Source: JAAAPF01 sp964481035 (lineage in GTDB: Bacteria; Pseudomonadota; Alphaproteobacteria; Geminicoccales; Geminicoccaceae). Taken from it: a stretch of DNA of 11,577 nt. Made by a program: the position numbers and the translations under genes. The stretch is from the NCBI GenBank assembly GCA_964481035.1, contig CAYZSE010000110.1, forward strand, positions 1 to 11,577, in the 5' to 3' direction. Positions 1-7,314 of this stretch are shown piece after piece; position 1 is the stretch's first letter, and every line of letters starts with the position of its first letter. Below the pieces are notes generated by a model. That model saw only the letters and a list, made by a program, of their open reading frames with translations. It searched no databases and was not told the DNA's origin.

Positions 1-1932
1 GTGCTGGACACCGCCGACGCGCTCTTGGCGCAGCCCGAGATCGCCGCGCGGCTGGGCCCGTCGCCGCCGCATCGTGCCTTTGCCGTCGCGCGCGGCGGCC
101 GGGTCGAGCTCTGGCCGCTCCTCCAGCCGGCCGACGCGCCCGAGGCCGCCGATCCCTGGCGGGCGCCGCCCGAGCGCGGGATCGAGGAACGGGCCGAACG
201 GGAACTCGCCGCGACCATCGCCGCGACGGTGCGCGCTTGGCTCGAGAACGCCGTCCCGCTGCCCGGCAGCGGTCGACCGGTCGCGGCCGGCGACGTGATG
301 ATCCTCCTGCGCCGGCGCGAGCCGATGCAGGAGGTGCTCGTGCGCGCCTTCAAGCAGGCGGGCGTGCCCGTCGTCGGCGCCGACCGCATCGGGCTGACGG
401 GGCACCTCGCGGTGCAGGACCTCATGGCGCTGGGGCGCGCCGTGCTCTTGCCCGAGGACGACTTCGCCATCGCCTGCATCCTCAAGAGCCCGCTCTTCGG
501 GCTCGACGACGACGCCCTCTTCACGCTCGCCCACGGCCGTGGCGACGGGGAGAGCCTGCAGGCGCGTTGGCGCCGCCGGGCGGAGACGGACGCGACGTGG
601 CACGAGCTGTGGCGGCGGTTCGCGACCTGGCAGCGGCTCGCCGATTTCGTGCCGGCCTACGAGTTCTACCTGCGGGTGCTGGGAGGCGAGGTCGACGGCT
701 TCGTCGCCCGCACCGCCTTCCTCGAGCGCTTCGGCAACGAGGCCGAGGAGCCGATCGACGCCTTCGTCGAGCAGGCGCTCGCCTATGAGCGCGGCCACGC
801 GGCGACGCTCATGGGCTTTCTGCATTGGCTCGTCTTGGGCGAGACGACCCTCAAGCGCGAGTCGGCACAGGGCAGCGAGGGCGTCCGCGTGATGACGGTG
901 CACGGGGCCAAAGGTCTGGAAGCGCCGGTGGTGATCCTCGCCGATGCGGGGCCGCGGCAGCCGGGCCGACGGCCGCCCCTCTTGTGGCACCAGGACCCTG
1001 CGCTCCCCTTGTGGCGTGCCGCGGGCGAGGAAGGCGTCGCGGCGACGGTGGCCGCCGTCGACGCCGAGGCCACGAGCCTGCTCGCCGACGACCTGCGGCT
1101 GCTCTATGTCGCGGTCACCCGCGCCGCGGAGTGGCTCGTCGTGGCGGGAACGGAGCCCAAGCGGGGCCAAGCGACGTCGTGGCACGAGCGGATCGGACGA
1201 GCGCTCGAGGCGCTCGGCGCCGCCACCGCCGCGGCGCCGAAGGGGCTCGTCGGGACGCGCTTGATCCATGCCACGGGTGTTGCCGCGGACGCGGCGGCGG
1301 CGGCGCCGGCACCGCGCGCGGCGGCGCCCCTGCCCACGGCCCTGCGCCGCCGACCGCCCCCGGCCGAGCGGCGCCTCGTGCTGCGGCCTTCCGAGGCGGA
1401 CACCGTCGCGAGCGTTGGCGGGGGCCGGTCGCAGGCGCGGGCGGTGGGTGTCCACGTCCATCGCCTCTTGGAGCGGCTGCCCGCCTTGGCCGAGACACAT
1501 CGTGCGGCCGCGCTCGAAGGCTACCTCGACCGCACCGCCGAGCTCGACGGTGAGGGGCGCGGGCAGGTCCGGGCGCATGTCGAGCGCGTGCTCGGCGATC
1601 CGGCGCTGGCGCCGCTCTTCGCCGCCGACGCCTGGGCCGAGCAGCCCGTCGTCGGCACCTGGGCGGGTCGGCGGATCGCCGGGCAGGTCGACCGGATGGC
1701 GGTCGTCGGCGGCGAGCTCTGGCTCGCGGACTTCAAGAGCGGGCGTCCACCACCGGCGGGAGCACCGATGCCGCCGGCCCACGCCCGCCAGCTGGCGGCC
1801 TACGCGGCGCTGCTGGGGCCGCTGTTCGCGGAGCTCGACATCCGCGCGCACCTGATCTGGACGGAAACCGGGGTCGTGCAGGTGCTGGACAAGGCGGCGC
1901 TGGAGGTCCACATCCGCGACGGGCACGATTGA
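1..1932 (+). CDS. addA: Double-strand break repair helicase-nuclease AddA, C-terminal half (5' end outside window)
   Basis: AddA is the helicase-nuclease subunit of AddAB, which unwinds and resects double-strand breaks so RecA can load. The reading frame is open from the window edge and its 643 visible residues are roughly half of a usual AddA of about 1100-1200 residues. The GTG at position 1 is therefore an internal codon, not a start. Visible in order: UvrD-type C-terminal helicase domain; motif VMTVHGAKGLEAPVVIL near residues 297-313; motif LLYVAVTRA at about 367-375; a proline/alanine-rich linker around 420-455; then a PD-(D/E)XK nuclease with D564, the D577-F-K579 core and QLAAY at 597-601. 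All nuclease core residues are present, so the subunit looks active. In alphaproteobacteria addB normally lies just upstream and trxA just downstream; the trxA part holds here. No terminator is visible in the 77 nt before trxA. Confidence 0.96.
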   Translation: MLDTADALLAQPEIAARLGPSPPHRAFAVARGGRVELWPLLQPADAPEAADPWRAPPERGIEERAERELAATIAATVRAWLENAVPLPGSGRPVAAGDVMILLRRREPMQEVLVRAFKQAGVPVVGADRIGLTGHLAVQDLMALGRAVLLPEDDFAIACILKSPLFGLDDDALFTLAHGRGDGESLQARWRRRAETDATWHELWRRFATWQRLADFVPAYEFYLRVLGGEVDGFVARTAFLERFGNEAEEPIDAFVEQALAYERGHAATLMGFLHWLVLGETTLKRESAQGSEGVRVMTVHGAKGLEAPVVILADAGPRQPGRRPPLLWHQDPALPLWRAAGEEGVAATVAAVDAEATSLLADDLRLLYVAVTRAAEWLVVAGTEPKRGQATSWHERIGRALEALGAATAAAPKGLVGTRLIHATGVAADAAAAAPAPRAAAPLPTALRRRPPPAERRLVLRPSEADTVASVGGGRSQARAVGVHVHRLLERLPALAETHRAAALEGYLDRTAELDGEGRGQVRAHVERVLGDPALAPLFAADAWAEQPVVGTWAGRRIAGQVDRMAVVGGELWLADFKSGRPPPAGAPMPPAHARQLAAYAALLGPLFAELDIRAHLIWTETGVVQVLDKAALEVHIRDGHD

Positions 1933-2009
1933 CCGCGCCCGGCCGGTTGCCCTAGCTCGACGGGCATCGCGCACGGCGCCCGCACGGGGCGAGCGAGAAA
2001 GGACGGACC

Positions 2010-2330
2010 ATGACGCTCAAGAAGACCTCGGATCAGGCTTTCGACGGTGAGGTGCTGCAGTCGCCGCGCCCCGTGCTCGTCGACTTCTGGGCGGAGTGGT
2101 GCGGGCCCTGCCGGCAGATCGCGCCCTTCCTGGAGGAGCTCGCGGCCGAGTACGGCGACCGGCTCGATGTCGTCAAGGTCAACATCGACGAGAACCCGAA
2201 CACGCCCACGAAGTACGGGGTGCGCGGCATCCCGACCCTCATGCTCTTCAAGGACGGCGCCCTGGTCGATCAGAAGGTGGGTGCACTGCCCAAGAGCCGG
2301 CTGGTGGACTGGATCAACCAGAGCCTCTGA
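2010..2330 (+). CDS. trxA: Thioredoxin
   Basis: This is a cytoplasmic thiol-disulfide reductant, kept reduced by thioredoxin reductase. The 106 residues match the usual single-domain length and there is no signal peptide. The active site W30-C31-G32-P33-C34 is intact, the buried aspartate is D25 in VDFWAEW, and the cis-proline is P75 in GIPT. The ATG at 2010 is supported by AAAGGA at 1998-2003 with a 6-nt spacer. The gene is 77 nt after addA in the same direction, as is common in alphaproteobacteria. Its TGA stop shares its final A with the ATG of the next gene (TGATG at 2328-2332), implying translational coupling to that lipoprotein. Confidence 0.97.
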   Translation: MTLKKTSDQAFDGEVLQSPRPVLVDFWAEWCGPCRQIAPFLEELAAEYGDRLDVVKVNIDENPNTPTKYGVRGIPTLMLFKDGALVDQKVGALPKSRLVDWINQSL

Positions 2331-3175
2331 TGCGCCGGTCGTCATCGGCCCTGGTCGTCATCGCGCTGGCCTTGCCGCTCATGTCCGGCTGTGCCGGCGC
2401 GCAGACGCCCGCACCTCCCGCGTCGTCGGCGCCGATCACCTCGCGCGAGGCGGTCCGCGCCGCCGACTTCTACATGCCGGATCGCGGCCCCCTCCGGCTC
2501 GACGAGGCGCGAGGCCTGCCGGCGCCGGCGGAGGCGCCGCTCAAGGCAGCAGTCTACGTCGGCGAGTGCGCCACGCCCTGGGCGTGGCCGAAGCACATCG
2601 CCTACCTGCAGAGCCTCGGGCTCGCCGTCGTCGTCCCGCGCTTCGGCGGCGACCGCTGCGTCGCGCCCGGCGATCACCTCGGCACGATGCACGGCAAGAT
2701 CGATCTCGTTCGCGACGAGCTCGTCAGCCTGCCTTGGATCGACGCCGAGCAGGTGTTCCTCGTCGGGCACGGCGCCGGCGCCGACGTCGCCTCAACCTAC
2801 ACCCGAGACGGGACCTTCAAAGGTCTGGTCGGTCTCGCCGCCGCGTGCCCGTTCGGCGTCCAGAAGGTGACGCCCATGCTCACCTTCCGCGCCCTCGACG
2901 ACCGTGTGCTGGCCAATCGCGGGACCCGCTGCACGCAGTATTCCTCGCCCAACGCGCTGCACATCGAGTTCGCCGGCAACGACCACGTCCTCGCGCTCGA
3001 CACGCCGGCGGAGCCGGGCGGGGCGCGCGCGCTGATGCGCGACGCCATCGCCGCCTTCATGGACGCCGGCGGCGCGGCCGGCGCTGGTGCGCCGACGGCC
3101 GGGACAGAAGCCGTGGAGGTCGCGCCCGCGTCGGCGCCTCCAGGCCCGGTGCGCGATGCGCCGGTCGTGGACTAG
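2330..3175 (+). CDS. Dienelactone-hydrolase-like alpha/beta lipoprotein lacking the nucleophile
   Basis: The 281-residue product starts at the ATG overlapping the trxA stop. An upstream in-frame start inside trxA is less likely because it would bury the signal peptide. Residues 1-20 form a lipoprotein signal ending LPLMSG, with C21 as the lipidation site; methionine at -3 is slightly atypical. Residues 70-245 look like an alpha/beta-hydrolase of the dienelactone hydrolase family. VFLVGHGAGADVA corresponds to the nucleophile elbow GxSxG or GxCxG, but the nucleophile position is G148 (codon 2771-2773, ggc). D190/D191 and H219 (GNDHV) could be the remaining triad members. The usual HGCGG oxyanion segment is also absent (VGECAT at 77-82). 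The C-terminal 35 residues are Ala/Pro/Gly-rich and probably disordered. I infer a non-catalytic or binding role in the periplasm or membrane. Family assignment is moderate. Confidence 0.82.
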   Translation: MRRSSSALVVIALALPLMSGCAGAQTPAPPASSAPITSREAVRAADFYMPDRGPLRLDEARGLPAPAEAPLKAAVYVGECATPWAWPKHIAYLQSLGLAVVVPRFGGDRCVAPGDHLGTMHGKIDLVRDELVSLPWIDAEQVFLVGHGAGADVASTYTRDGTFKGLVGLAAACPFGVQKVTPMLTFRALDDRVLANRGTRCTQYSSPNALHIEFAGNDHVLALDTPAEPGGARALMRDAIAAFMDAGGAAGAGAPTAGTEAVEVAPASAPPGPVRDAPVVD

Positions 3176-3188
3176 GCGCCGGTCGTGG
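3158..3188 (+). repeat. Short tandem direct repeat across the lipoprotein stop codon
   Basis: GCGCCGGTCGTGG occurs at 3158-3170 and again at 3176-3188, an 18-nt period that spans the TAG stop at 3173-3175. The 14-mer GATGCGCCGGTCGT at 3155-3168 also occurs at 2329-2342 over the start codon of the same gene. In such GC-rich DNA this may be chance or replication slippage. No function is proposed. Confidence 0.5.
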
Positions 3189-3276
3189 GCGAGCGCGCCG
3201 GCCGGGCGTCCCAGCGGACGACCAGGCCATCTACGTTCCGGACCCGCAGCTCCCGCCCGGGGGATAATGAGCGCGC

Positions 3277-4659
3277 TCAAGCGGCCTCGCGCACGCCGGC
3301 ATGAACCCGGTCGAGCGCGCGGCCGAGGCGATCGAAGAGGTCGTCGATCTCGTCCTCGGTGATGATCAACGGCGGGCAGATGCCGAGGGTATCGCCGGGC
3401 AGTGGGCGTAGGATCAGGCCCTCGGCGAGACAGGCCTCGCTGATCTTGGCGGCCATCTTGGCCTCGGCGGGCCATTGGACGCGGGTCGCCTTGTCGGCGA
3501 CGATCTCCAGCGCCCCGATGAGGCCGACGCCGCGCGCCTCGCCGACCAGCGGGTCGTCGTTGAGCGCGGCGAGGCGCTGCTGGAACCGCGGCGCGACCTC
3601 GCGAACATGCGCGACGATGCCGTCGTCCTCGTAGATCTTGAGCGTCTCGAGCGCGACGGCGGCAGCGACCGGGTGGCCGCCATAGGTGTAGCCCATGCCG
3701 AGCGTGCCGAGCTCGTGGCTCTTGTCGGCGAGCACCTCGTAGACGTGACGGGCCATCATCAAAACGGCGATCGGCAGGTAGGCTGAGGACAGCTGCTTGG
3801 CGCAGGCCACGAGGTCCGGCGCGATGTCGTAGGTCTCCGAGCCCCACATGTTGCCGGTGCGCCCGAAGCCGCAGATCACCTCGTCGGCGACGAACAGGAC
3901 ATCGTGCCGCTTCAAGACCGCCTGGATTTGCTCGAAATAGGTCCGCGGCGGAACGACCACGCCGCCGGCACCCATGACCGGCTCGGCGACGAAGGCGGCG
4001 ACCCGGTGCGCGCCCTCGGCGAGGATCAGCTGCTCGAGCTCGTCGGCGAGGCGGGTGGCGAACGCTTCCTCGCTCTCGCCGGGCACGCCGTCGCGATAGA
4101 AGGACGGCGTCGTCACCTGCCGAAAGCGATCGGCCATGGGCAGGTCGAAGCCGGCGTGCGCGTAAGGCAGCTGCGTCACGTGCCCGCCCGCCAGGGTGAT
4201 GCCGTGATAGGCGCGCTTGCGGCTGATGATGATCTTCTTCTCGGGCATCCCGCGGGCGTTCTGGTAGTACCAGATGAGCTTCAAGGCGCTGTCGATCGCC
4301 TCCGAGCCCGAGTTGACGAACCAGACCTTGGCCATGTCGCCAGGGGCTAGGGCGATCAGCTTCTCGGCGAGGTCGATGACCGGCATGGTCGAGCGGTGCG
4401 CGAAGACGTGCATGTAGGGCATCGTGTCGAGCTGCCGGGTCGCCGCCCGGACCAGGCGCTTCTCGCTGAAGCCGAGGCCCGTGCACCACAGGCCCGCCAT
4501 GCCCTCGATGTAGCGGTTGCCGTCGTCGTCGACGACGTAAATCCGGTCGCCGCCGGTAATGACGAGCGGCCCCTTCTCTTCATGCGCACGGAGGTTGGTG
4601 TAGGGGTGCACGACATGGGCGATGTCGCGGGCGGCGGCGGAGTTGGGCTGGTGCGCCAT
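3277..4659 (-). CDS. Class III omega-amino acid:pyruvate-type aminotransferase
   Basis: This is a PLP-dependent fold-type I transaminase of the aminotransferase class III family, often labelled aspartate aminotransferase family or omega-amino acid:pyruvate transaminase. It moves an amino group from an amine or omega-amino acid to a keto acid such as pyruvate. Visible in the 460 residues: substrate-pocket GLWC at 56-59; phosphate-binding SGSEA at 117-121; YHG at 151-153; the D259-E260 pair whose aspartate contacts the PLP nitrogen; the Schiff-base lysine K288 in CAKQLSSAYLPI; and GLILR with R418 where the flipping carboxylate-binding arginine is expected. The chosen ATG at 4659 begins MAHQPNSAAARDIAHVVHPY, the usual family N-terminus, and has GGGAG upstream on the minus strand. 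A start 34 codons further upstream is open but lacks family similarity. The exact substrate (beta-alanine, GABA, putrescine, aromatic amines) cannot be told from sequence. Confidence 0.93.
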   Translation of the reverse strand: MAHQPNSAAARDIAHVVHPYTNLRAHEEKGPLVITGGDRIYVVDDDGNRYIEGMAGLWCTGLGFSEKRLVRAATRQLDTMPYMHVFAHRSTMPVIDLAEKLIALAPGDMAKVWFVNSGSEAIDSALKLIWYYQNARGMPEKKIIISRKRAYHGITLAGGHVTQLPYAHAGFDLPMADRFRQVTTPSFYRDGVPGESEEAFATRLADELEQLILAEGAHRVAAFVAEPVMGAGGVVVPPRTYFEQIQAVLKRHDVLFVADEVICGFGRTGNMWGSETYDIAPDLVACAKQLSSAYLPIAVLMMARHVYEVLADKSHELGTLGMGYTYGGHPVAAAVALETLKIYEDDGIVAHVREVAPRFQQRLAALNDDPLVGEARGVGLIGALEIVADKATRVQWPAEAKMAAKISEACLAEGLILRPLPGDTLGICPPLIITEDEIDDLFDRLGRALDRVHAGVREAA

Positions 4660-4687
4660 GGAGGCTCCCGGGCGACGGAGGTGCGCG

Positions 4688-4705
4688 GTCGGGGGTTTTC
4701 CCGAC
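4688..4705 (-). other. Small hairpin in the aminotransferase leader
   Basis: GTCGGG at 4688-4693 and CCCGAC at 4700-4705 form a perfect 6-bp stem around a 6-nt loop. It would lie in the 5' leader of the aminotransferase mRNA if the candidate promoter at 4717-4744 is used. On the minus strand the loop reads AAAACC and no U tract follows, so it is not an intrinsic terminator. Role unknown. Confidence 0.35.
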
Positions 4706-4716
4706 TTGCGGGTGAG

Positions 4717-4744
4717 ATTATCCAGTGCGGCGGTGCACGCAAAG
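4717..4744 (-). promoter_or_regulatory. Candidate promoter for the aminotransferase gene
   Basis: On the minus strand GATAAT (4722-4717) differs from the -10 consensus at one base. CTTTGC (4744-4739) with a 16-nt spacer, or TTGCGT (4742-4737) with a 14-nt spacer, could be a weak -35. Transcription would begin near 4710, leaving about a 50-nt leader. The 125-nt gap is shared with the divergent zapE gene, for which I see no clear promoter. Confidence 0.35.
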
Positions 4745-4784
4745 CCGCAGCCGTGCCGCACGCCGCCGCGGCCAGAGGAGGCCC

Positions 4785-5930
4785 ATGCTCGACCAGCGCT
4801 ACCGCGAGCTCATCGCGCGCGGCGAGATCGCGCCGGACGCCGACCAGGCCCGGGCCGTGGCCGAGCTCCAGCGCCTGCAGCGCGAACTCGACGGCTACGG
4901 CCCGCCGCGCCGTGGCCGCGGGTTGTTCGCCCGTCGGCCCGCGCCGGCGCCGCCGCCCAAGGGCGTCTACCTGCACGGCGGGGTCGGCCGCGGCAAGTCG
5001 ATGGTCATGGACCTGTTCTTCGGCGACGTCTCGGTCGCCAAGAAGCGCCGGGTGCACTTTCACGACTTCATGATCGACGTCCACCGCCGGCTCCACGAGC
5101 GGCGCCGCGCGCACCCGCGCGAGGGTGAGCCGCTCTTGCCGCTCGCCGACGCGCTCGCCGCCGAGGCGTGGCTCTTGTGCTTCGACGAGTTCCACGTGAC
5201 GAACATCGCCGACGCGATGATCCTCGGCCGGCTCTTCGACGCGCTGCACGAGCGCGGCGTCGTCGTCGTCGCGACCTCGAACTGGCCGCCGGACCGGCTC
5301 TACGAGGGCGGGCTCCAGCGCCAGCTCTTCGTGCCTTTCATCGAGCGGCTGAAAGAGCGCGTCGCCGTCGTGCCGCTCGAGGGTCATCGCGACTACCGGC
5401 TCGACCGGCTGCGCGACAAGCGCGTCTATGTGAGCCCGCTCGGCCCCGCGGCCGACGCGGCGCTCGAGGACATCTTCGCGATCATGAGCGACGGCAACCC
5501 GGGCGCGGCCGAGGAGATCCACGTCGGCATGCGGCACCTGAAGGTGCCCCGCGCCGCGCACGGAGTCGCCTGGTTCGCCTTCGACGACCTCTGCGCGCGA
5601 GCGCTCGGTGCGGCCGACTATCTGGCGCTCACCGAGCACTACCACACGCTCGTCGTCGCGGGCGTGCCGCTGCTGACGCCGGACAAGCGCAACGAGGCGC
5701 GGCGCTTCATGACGCTCGTCGACGCCCTCTACGAGCGCGGCACGCACCTCGTCTGCGCCGCCGAGGCCGAGCCCGAGCGGCTCTACCCCGCGGGCGACGG
5801 GGCCTTCGAGTTCCAGCGCACGGTGAGCCGGCTCAACGAGATGCGCTCCAAGGACTATGTCGAGCGCGCCCGCGAGCGCGCCGAGCACCCCGGCCGCATC
5901 GCGACCTTCGCGCTCACGAGCGATCTCTGA
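4785..5930 (+). CDS. zapE: ZapE/AFG1-family cell division ATPase
   Basis: This AAA+-like ATPase is related to E. coli ZapE, which acts on FtsZ rings, and to mitochondrial AFG1/LACE1. Visible in the 381 residues: Walker A GGVGRGKS at 65-72 within KGVYLHGGVGRGKSMVMDLF; the HFHDFM segment after it; Walker B LLCFDEFHV with D134-E135; an ATSNWPPDRLYEGGLQR sensor-like segment; and a C-terminal FDDLC and RFMTLVDALYE region typical of the family. The ATG at 4785 has AGAGGAGG at 4774-4781, only 3 nt upstream; the upstream in-frame start at 4725 adds an arginine-rich stretch unlike the family. No partner gene lies beside it. It converges with the patatin gene across the hairpin at 5996-6067. Confidence 0.95.
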   Translation: MLDQRYRELIARGEIAPDADQARAVAELQRLQRELDGYGPPRRGRGLFARRPAPAPPPKGVYLHGGVGRGKSMVMDLFFGDVSVAKKRRVHFHDFMIDVHRRLHERRRAHPREGEPLLPLADALAAEAWLLCFDEFHVTNIADAMILGRLFDALHERGVVVVATSNWPPDRLYEGGLQRQLFVPFIERLKERVAVVPLEGHRDYRLDRLRDKRVYVSPLGPAADAALEDIFAIMSDGNPGAAEEIHVGMRHLKVPRAAHGVAWFAFDDLCARALGAADYLALTEHYHTLVVAGVPLLTPDKRNEARRFMTLVDALYERGTHLVCAAEAEPERLYPAGDGAFEFQRTVSRLNEMRSKDYVERARERAEHPGRIATFALTSDL

Positions 5931-5995
5931 GAGCGTGTCGACGAATGCCGGCTCGGGGCAGGGCGCCCGCGTATCCCGCTCAGATCGATCCAGGC

Positions 5996-6067
5996 CCGTC
6001 CCGCGCCCCCGTCCGGCCGCCCATGGCATCGTACCCTCGTGGGCGGCCGGGCGGAGGCGCGGGATGG
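5996..6067. repeat. Long near-perfect inverted repeat (72-nt hairpin) between convergent genes
   Basis: Bases 5996-6023 pair with 6040-6067: 28 facing positions, of which 25 are Watson-Crick pairs, two are G-T pairs (5998/6065, 6012/6051) and one is a mismatch (C6008/A6055). The loop is 16 nt (6024-6039). The inner 11 bp, CCGGCCGCCCA at 6013-6023 against TGGGCGGCCGG at 6040-6050, are perfect. It sits in the 158-nt gap between the stops of zapE (5930) and the patatin gene (6089). There is no T run after either arm, so it is not a classical intrinsic terminator, although it could block or process transcripts from both sides. A REP-like dispersed element or a structured RNA are alternatives. Confidence 0.75.
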
Positions 6068-6088
6068 TGGGGCATCTCGCAAAACGCG

Positions 6089-7312
6089 CTAGCGGCGAAG
6101 GCGCTCCTCCGGCGGGAGCTCCGGCGGCGCGTCGGACCAGGGATAGCCCGCTCGCGCCTGCTCGTAGCCGAAACGGAAGAGGCGGGTGAGCCCCGCGCGC
6201 TCGAAGGCGAAGTTGGGCATGCCCGGGTCGAATTCGACCGGCAGATGCGCCACCCGCAACTCGGCGCCGTGCGCGAGGGCATAGAGATAGAGCCGGTCGA
6301 GCGCGCCGTAGGAGGCGTAGCGGCCGATCCGGGCGATCGCGCGCTGACCGAGGATGGGCCCCCAAGCTGTTGGCGGTGCCGCGAAGTTCGGCACGGGCTT
6401 GGTGCTCATCACGGCGTAGATGACCTCGCGGAGCGGCACCGCACGGCCGTCGCGCTCGAGCACGGTGCGGTCGGCAGCGATCATGAAGTCGCGCAGGAGG
6501 ACGAAGTCGATCTGCGCGTCCATGTGCATCTGGCCGTAGCGCACGCCGTCGACCTCGACGTCGAAGTAGACCGGCGAAAAGAGCCCGGGAACCGCGACCG
6601 AGGCCTCGATGATGCGGCGGATGTGGTCGACCCGGTCCGCGCGATCGCTCGCCGCGATCTCGCCGATGTCCCAGAGCGTGGTGACGTTGTCGTCCATATT
6701 CGCCGTGGCGAGGTAGAGCCGCCGCCCCCGGCGGTGCGCGGCGGCGATGTCCTCGACGACGGCAGGCGTCACGTAGCGCTCGATCAGCGCGCGGCCCGGC
6801 GCGAAGTCGAAGGCCGCGTCGCCGAAGACGGTGGCCGCGAAGCCGAGCGGCCCGGTGCGGTAGACGTCGTCGGTGTCGATGGTCGTGAACATCTCCTTCA
6901 AGAGCGGGTCGTGGTCGCTGCCGAGGAAAGCCCAGGGTGCGACCAGTGCGCCGCCCGACATCGCGGTCACGACCCGAAACTCGGGCCGGTCACCGTGCTC
7001 GCTCCAGCCGGTGAGCAGGCCCGCGGCGAACGCCACGTAGGAGCCGCCGCCGGACAACGACAGCACCGGGTAGACGTAGGCGCCGTCCGGATCGCGGGGC
7101 AGCGTCGCCGGCAGGTCGGGATCGAGCATCTCCTCCAGGATTTCCCGGGTCACCAGCGAGCGGGCCTCGTGGCCGTGATCCAGATGCAGCGAGCCCCAGA
7201 CGACGTGATCGGCCGGTGCCGCGGGCGGCCGCGTCGCTGCGCAGCCGGCGATGAGGAGCGCCAGCCCCAAGAGCGCCGCGCGCGCCCCGATCCGCTCGCG
7301 CGGCCTCGGCAC
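6089..7312 (-). CDS. Patatin-like phospholipase lipoprotein
   Basis: This is a 407-residue putative serine acyl-hydrolase of the patatin family, probably acting on lipids at the membrane. Residues 1-23 are a lipoprotein signal with lipobox IAGC (C24). The oxyanion-hole glycines are G88-G90 in LSLSGGGSYVAFAAG. The nucleophile is S119 in TAMSGGAL, where the usual elbow is GxSxG; here the first glycine is A117. The Asp motif is D265 in MHMDAQ, where family members normally have DGG or DGA. Both catalytic residues remain but their surroundings are altered, so activity is likely but unproven. Translation starts at GTG 7312, 2 nt after the stop of the Crp-like gene, with no clear ribosome binding site, so coupling is likely. 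It is the last gene of a three-gene operon. Confidence 0.9.
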   Translation of the reverse strand: MPRPRERIGARAALLGLALLIAGCAATRPPAAPADHVVWGSLHLDHGHEARSLVTREILEEMLDPDLPATLPRDPDGAYVYPVLSLSGGGSYVAFAAGLLTGWSEHGDRPEFRVVTAMSGGALVAPWAFLGSDHDPLLKEMFTTIDTDDVYRTGPLGFAATVFGDAAFDFAPGRALIERYVTPAVVEDIAAAHRRGRRLYLATANMDDNVTTLWDIGEIAASDRADRVDHIRRIIEASVAVPGLFSPVYFDVEVDGVRYGQMHMDAQIDFVLLRDFMIAADRTVLERDGRAVPLREVIYAVMSTKPVPNFAAPPTAWGPILGQRAIARIGRYASYGALDRLYLYALAHGAELRVAHLPVEFDPGMPNFAFERAGLTRLFRFGYEQARAGYPWSDAPPELPPEERLRR

Positions 7313-7314
7313 GG

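Noticed and set aside
1..3. GTG at the first base as the start of addA
   Set aside because: The visible frame begins in the middle of the helicase and lacks the N-terminal Walker A region, so the gene must extend to the left.
3176..3276. Terminator between the convergent lipoprotein and aminotransferase genes
   Set aside because: Only a short palindrome GAGCGCGCTC (3269-3278) is present, with no stem-loop plus T run.
2792..4489. Open frame of 565 codons on the minus strand
   Set aside because: It is a +1-type shadow of the aminotransferase extended antisense into the lipoprotein gene; no domain of its own.
6013..6050. Intrinsic terminator for zapE and the patatin gene
   Set aside because: The stem is ideal but no T run follows on either strand, so it is reported as an inverted repeat rather than called as a terminator.
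4356..6365. Open frame of 669 codons on the minus strand
   Set aside because: It lies antisense to zapE and across the aminotransferase start. Its composition reflects complementary codons of zapE, with no recognisable domain.
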